Positions 57,372 through 64,000 of a stretch of DNA of 64,000 nucleotides are shown one piece after another; within the stretch, counting starts at the first letter, position 1, and each line of letters begins with the position of its first letter. The DNA comes from Thioclava sediminum (lineage in GTDB: Bacteria; Pseudomonadota; Alphaproteobacteria; Rhodobacterales; Rhodobacteraceae). The position numbers and the translations under genes were made by a program. The DNA lies in NCBI RefSeq assembly GCF_002020355.1, contig NZ_MPZV01000001.1:434001-498000 (forward strand), in the 5' to 3' direction. The notes below the pieces were generated by a model, which saw only the letters and a list, made by a program, of their open reading frames with translations, searched no databases and was not told the DNA's origin.

Positions 57372-58433
57372 TCAGGCGGCCAGATCGTGGCGCAGGATCG
57401 CGGCCTCGGAGGGCTTGAGCGCACGGCGCGCGAAGGCACCGTAGCTGAGCGGATTTTCCTCAACCTGCGGCACCAGCGCCTCGAGCCCGGCGCGCTGGTC
57501 GCGGGCGATCATCTCGAGCCGGGTGGAGGCCGGGTGGAAGCTTTCGGTCTCAAGCCCGTTCGCGGTCAGCACCTGATGGCGCTCGAACATCAGGTGGATG
57601 TAGCTCAGGCCCCGCAGCGCGCCTTCGAAGCGGAACTGGCGGCCATTCACCAGATCGCAGGCGCGCACCAGAACCTCGTCCTCGGCGAAAAGCGCCTGCG
57701 CCGCGCGTCCGCGCACCAGCATCCGGTGCTGCGGCGATACGATCAGATCGCGATCGGGCCGGGCGATACCGAAAGCCCCAGCCGAGATCCGCACCGGACG
57801 CAGATGCGGCATCGCATGGAGCCGCGCGCCCGAGATGTCGCGCCGACCGATCCAGCAGATCGGCTGCGCCCCGTCATCGCGGGTCAGCACGCGGTCGCCT
57901 TCGCGCAACGCCTCGACCGGGCGGCGGCCCTGGTCGGTCTCGATCAGCGTGCCGGGGGTGAAACAGATGACGCCCGCGGGCCCCTGCCGCGCCGCTTTCG
58001 GGCGCAGGTCGAGCGCCCGGTCGACCACCCAGAGATCGCTGTCCACCGGCGGCATCCGACCGGCGAACATCAGGATGCGCGTGCCGCTTTCGGGCAGCTC
58101 GATCAGGGTAACGACATAGGCGTGATAGCCATCGGTCACGGTAAAGCTTTGATTGGGCGTCTCGGTCTCGTCGGGATCGTCGAGCGTTCGCGTATGTCCC
58201 ACCGCTTCGCCCAGCAGGCGACGCACCGCGCGGGCGGCTTTCGTGCGCCGCTCCGCGTCGCCGCGCGCATTGTGCAAGATGAGCCGATCATTGGGCCCGT
58301 CCACGCAAATCGCCTGCCCCGTCCATCGCCAACATGCCCCCACGGTCACGACCTCAAGTGGCGGCACCGGAGTGCCGTCGATTTCCGTCTGCGCCCATGA
58401 AATGACGAAGGTGCCCTGATAGCCCGCCTTCAT
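57372..58433 (-). CDS. Hint (Hedgehog/intein-fold) domain protein
   Basis: A 353-residue protein. The Hint domain starts at C157 in VICFTPGTLIET, continues REGDRVLTRDDGAQPICWIGRR, ISPQH-type IVSPQHRMLVRG with H236, and ends around ERHQVLTANGLETESFH at about residue 300. The N-terminal 150 residues have no clear family. No C-terminal His-Asn or extein splice partner follows, so protein splicing is not expected; cleavage at C157 is possible. Such single Hint proteins are numerous in Rhodobacterales and of unknown role. Confidence 0.85.
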   Translation of the reverse strand: MKAGYQGTFVISWAQTEIDGTPVPPLEVVTVGACWRWTGQAICVDGPNDRLILHNARGDAERRTKAARAVRRLLGEAVGHTRTLDDPDETETPNQSFTVTDGYHAYVVTLIELPESGTRILMFAGRMPPVDSDLWVVDRALDLRPKAARQGPAGVICFTPGTLIETDQGRRPVEALREGDRVLTRDDGAQPICWIGRRDISGARLHAMPHLRPVRISAGAFGIARPDRDLIVSPQHRMLVRGRAAQALFAEDEVLVRACDLVNGRQFRFEGALRGLSYIHLMFERHQVLTANGLETESFHPASTRLEMIARDQRAGLEALVPQVEENPLSYGAFARRALKPSEAAILRHDLAA

Positions 58434-58635
58434 TGCCTCGATCCTGCCCGTATTTCGCGAGAGCTTATGTCTGCCCTCTGCTTGTTAATAGTTACGGTAT
58501 CATGATGAATTCGCGATGTGAATCCCCATCTTGACGCATAGGGCAAGCGACCTTCACCGAAACTTGCGCGCGACCACGCTTGTCCCACGCGCGCGCAACT
58601 GCATTTTCGTTGGGAAGAGCACCCTGAGGAGACTC

Positions 58636-58875
58636 ATGATGAAATCGATCGCCCTGATCGCCGCCCTCGCCTGCGCCGCGTTGCCGTCGCTGGCCGCCGC
58701 GCAGCAGCAGCCGCTCAATGCGCTGGAGATCCAACGCGTGCATTTCCTCGTCGGCAATGTCGACCTGTCCAACCTGACTGACCGCCAGATCGTGCAGATC
58801 AAGGAAGCGCTGGTTCAGAATGTCGACCGCACGGCGAAGGAAACGCTGATCCGTATGGCCCTGAAGAAGAAATGA
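58636..58875 (+). CDS. Small secreted protein A
   Basis: A 79-residue protein from the ATG at 58636 (a second ATG follows immediately; CTGAGGAG is 6-13 bases upstream). It has signal peptide MKSIALIAALACAALPSLAAAQ and a mature part of about 55 residues, NALEIQRVHFLVGNVDLSNL, then TDRQIVQIKEALVQNVDRTA and ending ALKKK. Not a recognised family. A helical fold is likely. It is followed directly by a related gene. Confidence 0.7.
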   Translation: MMKSIALIAALACAALPSLAAAQQQPLNALEIQRVHFLVGNVDLSNLTDRQIVQIKEALVQNVDRTAKETLIRMALKKK

Positions 58876-59237
58876 GGAAACTGCCTATGACGACCCGTTG
58901 TACCGCCGCTACATTCGGTTGCAGCCTTGCAGTGGCGCTTGGCCTTGGCGTCGGGATCGCGCAAGCCGGTGTCACGTCGCAGCCGCCCGGTGACCTTGGC
59001 CCGCAATCGCAGTCGCCCAAGCAGAGCTCGAGCGGGTCCGACCCGGCCTATTTCATGCCGGCCGACCCGCATCTCAGTATGCTCGACCAAGCGCGGGCTG
59101 CGGAATTCGCTAAGGGTAGAAAGCTCAACAGTATCGGCTTCACGCAGGTCGCCGCTATCGAGAACGCGCTGATCCATCCCTCTCTCGCCAAGAGCCGCGA
59201 AGAACTGATCTCGAAGAGCCTCGATACCGGCAACTAA
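58872..59237 (+). CDS. Small secreted protein B
   Basis: A 121-residue protein that starts in ATGA with gene A (an ATG at 58887, MTTRCTAATFG, is the other start). After a signal peptide (GCSLAVALGLGVGIAQAG) comes a Ser/Gln/Pro-rich stretch, then a C-terminal segment LNSIGFTQVAAIENALIHPS which lines up with LSNLTDRQIVQIKEALVQNV of protein A. No cysteines in the mature part. Function unknown. Confidence 0.7.
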   Translation: MRKLPMTTRCTAATFGCSLAVALGLGVGIAQAGVTSQPPGDLGPQSQSPKQSSSGSDPAYFMPADPHLSMLDQARAAEFAKGRKLNSIGFTQVAAIENALIHPSLAKSREELISKSLDTGN

Positions 59238-59580
59238 GCGGACGAAAATTTCGAATTCTTGTTTGTCAGGCTGGGCACCGCCCGGCCTGAACGCGTTTTC
59301 GGGGAGGAGGATCGAAAACCTGCGTCGGCCGGGCGGCCCTTCACACAGCGCAAGGGTGCGCGAGTTGCCCAAGAGGGTCGGCCAAGCCCGACCCGTATAT
59401 TCAGATTTCGCCCAGTTTCCGTTTCCGTCAAGCAGCGCCCGCGTTCAGCGGCGCCATCCTACGCCGGGTGCATCGAACTGCGCGAGATGAGGCGGAATTC
59501 CTCACGTCCGCACAAAAAATAAGCGCCCGACACACCAATCGGCGTGCCGGGCGCTATACTTTGTCAGGTTCCGCGGCCTA
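59238..59580. other. Intergenic region between the small secreted pair and the M29 gene
   Basis: The gap is convergent. A GC-rich imperfect hairpin (CAGGCTGGGC acc GCCCGGCCTG) at 59267-59289 may stop the plus-strand transcript, although only GTTTTC follows. The strong minus-strand terminator lies at 59512-59555. Between them I see no gene; frames here have no protein character. Confidence 0.6.
59512..59555 (-). terminator. Rho-independent terminator of the aminopeptidase gene
   Basis: On the minus strand AGCGCCCGGCAC pairs with GTGTCGGGCGCT around a loop of about 9 bases, followed by TATTTTTTG. It begins 26 bases after the aminopeptidase stop codon. Confidence 0.85.
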
Positions 59581-60819
59581 TCAGGCCCATTCGCCCTTGC
59601 GGAAGACCGGGACGCGGGTGCCGTCGGGCTTGATGCCGTCGATATCGGTCTCGGGGCCGCCGATCATCCAATCGACATGGATCATCGAGCTGTTGCCGCC
59701 CTTGGCCGCGACCTCGTCCTCGCTCAGCTCGCCGCCATTGATGAAGCACTTCGAATAGCACTGCCCCATCGCGATATGGCAGGCCGCGTTCTCGTCATAG
59801 AGCGTGTTGTAGAACAGCAGCCCCGAGGCCGAGATCGGCGAGCCGTTCGGCACCAGCGCGACCTCGCCCAGACGGCGCGCGCCCTCGTCCGTGTCGATCA
59901 GCTTCTGCAGCACCGCTTCGCCGCGGCTTGCCTTCGCCTCGACCACTTTGCCGCCCTCGAAGCGCATCTCGATATTCTCGATCAGGCTGCCCTGATGCGA
60001 CAGCGGCTTGGTCGCGCGAACGACGCCTTCGACGCGTTCGGCATGGGGCGTGGTGAAGACCTCTTCGGTCGGGATGTTCGGGTTGCAGACGACGCCGTTA
60101 TTGGCCTCGGACGCACCACCGCTCCATTCGTGATCGTCGGCGAGGCCCACGGTCAGATCCGTGCCGCCGCCGGTGAAATGAAGCGCCGAGAAGCGTTGCT
60201 CGTTGAGCCAGTCGCGGCGCTTGCGCAGGGCCGCGTTATGCGCCTCCCAGGCGGCGACGGGATCGGGTTGGTCGGCGCGCGAGGCGGCGAAGATCGCGTC
60301 GGCCAGTTTGCCCACGGCCTCGTCCTCCGGCAGATCGGGGAAGACGCGCTTGGCCCAAGCCACCGTCGGGTAGCTCACGATCGACCAGTTGATCTCGAAA
60401 TTCGAGATTTTCTCGAGCGCCGGTTTATAGGCAATGGAGTTGGCCTTGCCGGCGCGCGAGACTTTCTCGGGGTCCTGTTCGGACAGCAGCATCGGGTCTT
60501 CGCCCACGATCGCCATGCGGGCCGCGCCGCTCTCGTAAGCTTTCGCCATGCCCTGATAGAGCCAGTCGGGCGCGCGGTCGAAGCTTTCGTCCTTCGCGTT
60601 CTCGAACCGGGCCAGCGTGATCTGACCATCGCTGAGGATCGGTGTGAAGGTGCCCGCGCCCGCGCGATAGGCTTCGGCGGCGATCCGGCGCACCAGCGGC
60701 AGCGCCTCGACGGGCGCGGTCAACACCAGATCCTGACCGTCTTGCAGGTTCAGCCCCACCTGCACGGCAACCTCGGCCAGCCGGTCGAGAAGTTGCGGAT
60801 CGATTGCGTCGCTTGCCAT
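59581..60819 (-). CDS. M29-family aminopeptidase
   Basis: A 412-residue metallo-aminopeptidase related to thermophilic aminopeptidase T. The domain has FTGGGTDLTVGL, SEANNGVVCNPNIPTEEVFTTP (metal-binding Glu), and the NTLYDENAACHIAMGQCYSKCF and IHVDWMIGG segments with His and Asp ligands. It is cytosolic and releases N-terminal residues from peptides. The start at 60819 (MASDAIDPQLL) is taken over longer frames. It has its own terminator. Confidence 0.92.
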   Translation of the reverse strand: MASDAIDPQLLDRLAEVAVQVGLNLQDGQDLVLTAPVEALPLVRRIAAEAYRAGAGTFTPILSDGQITLARFENAKDESFDRAPDWLYQGMAKAYESGAARMAIVGEDPMLLSEQDPEKVSRAGKANSIAYKPALEKISNFEINWSIVSYPTVAWAKRVFPDLPEDEAVGKLADAIFAASRADQPDPVAAWEAHNAALRKRRDWLNEQRFSALHFTGGGTDLTVGLADDHEWSGGASEANNGVVCNPNIPTEEVFTTPHAERVEGVVRATKPLSHQGSLIENIEMRFEGGKVVEAKASRGEAVLQKLIDTDEGARRLGEVALVPNGSPISASGLLFYNTLYDENAACHIAMGQCYSKCFINGGELSEDEVAAKGGNSSMIHVDWMIGGPETDIDGIKPDGTRVPVFRKGEWA

Positions 60820-60899
60820 GAGAGCCTCCTGAATTGCGTTGAGCCGCAAGATAGATGGCTGGGCGGCAGGCTCAACCCCGGCGATGGGCGAACCCGAGG

Positions 60900-61871
60900 T
60901 CAGAGGCCGAACCACGGGGCGGCATGGGACACGATCTCGTCAAGTTCACGGTAGCGCGCGGCAAAGCCCAGAGCGTCGCGCGCCCGCGATGGGTCGGCCA
61001 CCAGTTCTGCCGGATCGCCGGGGCGGCGCGGGGCGTCCTCGAAGGGCACCTTGCGCCCGGTCACCCGCTCGACCGAGGCGATCACCTCGCGGATCGACGC
61101 GCCCCGCCCGGTCCCGAGGTTCAGTTTCAGGCTGCCGCCGCCGCCCTGCAGGTGATCGAGCGCCAGAAGATGCGCGCGGGCCAGATCGTCGACATGGATG
61201 TAGTCACGGATGCAGGTGCCGTCGGGCGTCGGATAATCCGTGCCGAAGACCTTCACCGCCGGGCCCTGCCCCGAGGCCGCGCGCAGCACCAGCGGGATGA
61301 GATGAGTCTCGGGATCGTGCCGCTCGCCGATCTCGCCGCTCGGATCGGCGCCGCTCGCGTTGAAATAGCGCAGGGCCGCGAAGCGCAGATCGGTCGCGGC
61401 GGCGGCATCTTTCAGCATCCATTCGCAGATGAGCTTGCTGCGGCCATAGGGGTTGATCGGATTTTGCGGCGTGTCTTCGGAGATCGGCAGCGTCTCGGGC
61501 GTGCCATAGGTGGCGCAGCTCGACGAGAAGACGATCTTGTCCAGCCCTACCGCCTGCATCGCGCCCAGAAGCGCGGTCATCCCGCCCAGATTGACGTCGT
61601 AATAGCGGGTGGGTTCGGCCACGCTCTCGCCGACATAGGCCAGCGCCGCGAAATGGATCACAGCGTCGATCCGGTGCTCCTTGAGCGCCGTCTCCACCAG
61701 ATCCCGGTCGCGCAGATCGCCCTCGACCAGAGGCCCCCAGCGCACGGCATCGGCATGGCCGCGCGACAGATCGTCGAAGACCACAGGGGCGTGCCCCGCC
61801 GCAGCCAGCGCCTTGCAGCAATGCGATCCGATAAAGCCCGCGCCGCCGGTGACCAGAACCTTCGATGTCAC
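60900..61871 (-). CDS. galE: UDP-glucose 4-epimerase
   Basis: A 323-residue short-chain dehydrogenase-type epimerase: VLVTGGAGFIGSHCC binds NAD, SSSCATYG and YGRSK give the catalytic Ser/Thr and Tyr-X3-Lys, and RYFNASGADPSGEIGE is the GalE hallmark. It interconverts UDP-glucose and UDP-galactose for exopolysaccharide or LPS. It stops 81 bases upstream of the M29 start and is one base from the Sel1 gene's stop. Confidence 0.95.
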   Translation of the reverse strand: MTSKVLVTGGAGFIGSHCCKALAAAGHAPVVFDDLSRGHADAVRWGPLVEGDLRDRDLVETALKEHRIDAVIHFAALAYVGESVAEPTRYYDVNLGGMTALLGAMQAVGLDKIVFSSSCATYGTPETLPISEDTPQNPINPYGRSKLICEWMLKDAAAATDLRFAALRYFNASGADPSGEIGERHDPETHLIPLVLRAASGQGPAVKVFGTDYPTPDGTCIRDYIHVDDLARAHLLALDHLQGGGGSLKLNLGTGRGASIREVIASVERVTGRKVPFEDAPRRPGDPAELVADPSRARDALGFAARYRELDEIVSHAAPWFGL

Positions 61872-63176
61872 TTACGAGCCCCACCCTTCGCGCAGCATCG
61901 CGCCGACGATCTCGGGCGCCAGAACTCCGTCACGGCAAGCCATATCGCCCGACAATCCGCCGCAGGCGCGTTCCATCGCACGAAGTGTGCCGCGCCCGGC
62001 GAACCCGTCGAGCGGGCCGCGATACAGCCCCTTATCGGCGAGGTCTTTCTGGATCAGATAGACCGCGAGCCTCGGGTTGGCCTTGAACAGATCACGCGCC
62101 TGCGCGGCATTCATCTTCCCCCGGGCGGGCGCGATCTCTCCTGCGAGCGGCGCGAAATCGACATCGTGCCGATGCCTCGCCACACGGATCGTCATCGCGT
62201 AATTCGCACGTTCTTCGGGCGTGAACAGATCGCTATGCGCTTCAAGGAAGTCCGCCGCCCCTTTGGGATCGCGCCGGACGTTATAGGAGTTGCCGTCGCG
62301 CAAAAGGCCGACCAGATAGCGCGCTGCGGTCTTGTTGCCCGCCTCGGCAGCCTCGCGCAGTTGCGCCACCGCCTGTTTGCCATCGCCGCGCATCGAGATA
62401 CCCCAGATGCGGCGCGTGGCGTCGAGCACTTCGATCCGCTCGTTTCCCGCCGCGCGGGCGGCCTTGGCATAGCCGTCGAACTTCGCCCGCGAAACCTTGC
62501 CGCCACCGAGATAGCCATACATCGCGCCCTCGGCCAGCGTCGCATAAGCGCCATCGACACCCGCCGCGCCAGCGCGTTCGAGAAACGCCTGCGCTGTCTT
62601 CGGATCGCGCTGCGACCACATCAGCGTCTCGCCGTATTTCCACAATCCGGTCGCGTCGCCCGCCTCTGCTGCGGTCTCGAACAGGTCGCGCGCCTTGGCA
62701 TAATCGCGCGGCAGTCCCGTTCCGTAGAGATAGGCCTCGCCCAAGATCAGCGCCGCTTTCGCATCGCCCTTTGCGATCTGCGTCTCAAGCAGGTCGACCC
62801 CGCGCGCAGTGTCGCGTGGCAAAGCCCAGCCGCCGATCAGCTGCTTGCCCAACAGACGGTGCGCATCCCAGCTGCCCGCTTCGACCGCCTGTTCGAGATA
62901 GCCTACGGCGCGATCACGATCCGCAGCGACAGGACCGCCCCAGAGGAGCAGGTCACCTGCGGCCAAAGCCGCTTCGGGATCGCCTTGCGCCGCGGCGTCC
63001 TCCAACATCGAGAGCCCGGCCTGTGGATCGGGCTTCACATCGCCAGAGCCCCAGACGAGCGCCTGCGCGCGTTCGGTGACGTCGGGCTTCGTTTCGTCCG
63101 CGAAGAGCGGTGCGCTGACCGTGCACAAAGCCAGAGCGACCACTCCGAGCGGTTTGGTCCAGATCTTGCGTGACAT
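61872..63176 (-). CDS. Secreted Sel1-repeat protein with peptidoglycan-binding-like C-terminus
   Basis: A 434-residue protein with signal peptide MSRKIWTKPLGVVALALCTVSAPLFA, then Sel1-like repeats (GLSMLEDAAAQGDPEAALAAGDLLLWG; DLFETAAEAGDATGLWKYGE) to about residue 320. The last 60 residues (YLIQKDLADKGLYRGPLDGF, then GTLRAMERACG) resemble the PG_binding_1 motif. It is directly upstream of galE in transcription order, so a role in envelope polysaccharide is possible. Similar periplasmic Sel1 proteins (ExoR-like) control exopolysaccharide in rhizobia. Confidence 0.8.
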   Translation of the reverse strand: MSRKIWTKPLGVVALALCTVSAPLFADETKPDVTERAQALVWGSGDVKPDPQAGLSMLEDAAAQGDPEAALAAGDLLLWGGPVAADRDRAVGYLEQAVEAGSWDAHRLLGKQLIGGWALPRDTARGVDLLETQIAKGDAKAALILGEAYLYGTGLPRDYAKARDLFETAAEAGDATGLWKYGETLMWSQRDPKTAQAFLERAGAAGVDGAYATLAEGAMYGYLGGGKVSRAKFDGYAKAARAAGNERIEVLDATRRIWGISMRGDGKQAVAQLREAAEAGNKTAARYLVGLLRDGNSYNVRRDPKGAADFLEAHSDLFTPEERANYAMTIRVARHRHDVDFAPLAGEIAPARGKMNAAQARDLFKANPRLAVYLIQKDLADKGLYRGPLDGFAGRGTLRAMERACGGLSGDMACRDGVLAPEIVGAMLREGWGS

Positions 63177-63196
63177 AGGTCCTCCCTTGGCGGGGC

Positions 63197-63676
63197 CTAC
63201 CCGCCGACCAGATAAGGCAAAGCCAGACCCGCAAGCGCGATCGAGACGCCCATCGGGAGCTTTCCCCGTACGTAACAACTTTTCCAACCCAAACGGGGCC
63301 CAAGCCGCGTCGCCACCGGCGCGCTTTGCAGCCCCATCGTCAACGCCGAGCCCGCAAAAAGCGCGACGGAAAAGGCGATCAAAAACTCCCCCATCGCCGC
63401 AGAGGGTACGAACAGTATCAGGGCCGCGAGGAATTTCACGTCCCCTCCCCCGAAGGCGCGCAGCACGAAAAAGACGTAGCCGACCAAGAAGGTGATCGCG
63501 CCTGCGGCGAGGCGCAGGCTCAGCTCGTGCAGACCCAGAAACGGGGCGCAGAGCGCAAAGAAGCCAAGCGTGATCAGCACGATCTTGTTCGGGATGCGCA
63601 TCTCGCGCAGATCGCTGAGCGCGACCCAGATCAATATCGGGGCCAGCGCCGCCAGCGGCAGGAGCTGCCCGGTCAT
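63197..63676 (-). CDS. Prepilin peptidase, A24 (CpaA/TadV) type
   Basis: A 159-residue membrane aspartic protease. The first Asp is in ALSDLREMRIPNK, the second in FGGGDVKFLAAL, both flanked by transmembrane helices (4-5 in all). The small size without a methylase domain is that of CpaA/TadV, which process Flp-pilus prepilins. No pilus structural genes are in the window. It overlaps the LuxR-type gene by ATGA. Confidence 0.92.
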   Translation of the reverse strand: MTGQLLPLAALAPILIWVALSDLREMRIPNKIVLITLGFFALCAPFLGLHELSLRLAAGAITFLVGYVFFVLRAFGGGDVKFLAALILFVPSAAMGEFLIAFSVALFAGSALTMGLQSAPVATRLGPRLGWKSCYVRGKLPMGVSIALAGLALPYLVGG

Positions 63677-64000
63677 GCGACCCGTCCGGCTCTGGCGCCG
63701 GCGAGTTCGAAGGGCAGTTCGGAGACAAGCTGGAAGGTCAGTTCCGCCAGATTGCGCGCGCCGGTCTTGGCGTAGAGATTGCTCAGATGGGTGCGCAGGG
63801 TGGATTCCTTGATCCCCAGCTCTGCAAGCATCTGATCGGGCGACTGGCCGTGGCGCAGCAGCAGGCAGACGCGATATTCCGAACGGCTCAGACGCGCCGG
63901 GTTGTCCGCGCTCAGGATCGGCGAGCCGATGAGCGGCGCGGCCTGTTTGGCGGCGGATTTCAGCAAGGTCTCGGTGAACATGCCCCGGGCGCGGTTGTGC
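63673..64000 (-). CDS. LuxR-type transcriptional regulator, possibly truncated at the window edge
   Basis: The C-terminal HTH_LUXR domain is visible: LSRSEYRVCLLLRHGQSPDQMLAELGIKESTLRTHLSNLYAKTGARNLAEL. From the ATG at 63981 the protein is 102 residues, but the frame stays open to the window edge (HNRARG before MFTETLL), so the real protein may be longer with a sensory domain. It is translationally coupled to the prepilin peptidase. Confidence 0.8.
   Translation of the reverse strand, partial: HNRARGMFTETLLKSAAKQAAPLIGSPILSADNPARLSRSEYRVCLLLRHGQSPDQMLAELGIKESTLRTHLSNLYAKTGARNLAELTFQLVSELPFELAGARAGRVA

Noticed and set aside
59259-59522. Small plus-strand frames between the secreted pair and the aminopeptidase.
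   Set aside because: They lack ribosome-binding sites and recognisable composition, and run into the minus-strand terminator.

Overview
The window is a gene-dense, GC-rich chromosomal segment of an alphaproteobacterium, most likely a member of the Rhodobacterales (Paracoccaceae; Rhodobacter/Paracoccus/Thioclava-like). The reasons are the nuo cluster organisation (14 nuo genes interleaved with small accessory genes of the DUF5333, DUF5337 and DUF3291 type and a NuoE with a long C-terminal extension), the liu leucine-degradation operon, the ATP synthase delta N-terminus and the frequent ATGA/TGATG gene overlaps. I saw no tRNA, rRNA, insertion sequence, prophage or CRISPR array; this reads as core chromosome with a few accessory patches.

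Layout. 1-157: start of atpH running off the left edge. 559-8158: a SAM methyltransferase, gloB (glyoxalase II), a LysE exporter, two tandem TPR-sulfotransferase paralogues and an HPP/CBS membrane protein. 8420-15458: clpA, an exported M23 peptidase, a cation/proton antiporter and a DEAD-box RNA helicase, closed by a bidirectional terminator. 15594-37211 (minus strand): one long nuoA-N unit encoding respiratory complex I, with seven interspersed non-nuo genes, continuing into birA, coaX and rnj. 37509-46114 (minus): leucine/isovalerate catabolism (liuA, three lprI-like genes, liuB, liuD, a glutathione transferase, liuE, liuC), nearly every junction overlapping, preceded by a perfect 14-bp palindrome that looks like an operator.

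46302-51644: a DadA-like FAD oxidoreductase plus an ornithine-cyclodeaminase-family enzyme (+), then a DegT-type aminotransferase, a TetA-like MFS transporter and phosphoglycolate phosphatase (-). 51752-55764 (+): glmU, glmS and an AlkD-like DNA alkylation repair protein. 55759-58433 (-): a D-lyxose isomerase-like cupin, a class-I glutamine-amidotransferase-like hydrolase and a Hint-domain protein. 58636-59237 (+): two small related secreted proteins. 59581-64000 (-): M29 aminopeptidase with a clear terminator, galE, a secreted Sel1-repeat protein, a CpaA-type prepilin peptidase and a LuxR-type regulator at the right edge.

How the genes work together: complex I feeds the ATP synthase that begins at the left edge. 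BirA, encoded in the nuo tail, should biotinylate the methylcrotonyl-CoA carboxylase (liuD/liuB) of the neighbouring operon. GlmS and GlmU make UDP-GlcNAc for the envelope. Items that stand out are the three cysteine-patterned LprI paralogues inside the leucine operon, the helix-hairpin-helix domain shared by NuoE and its membrane-anchored neighbour, the tandem sulfotransferases, the orphan Hint protein and the pair of small secreted proteins. Nothing in the window amounts to a clearly unprecedented system.
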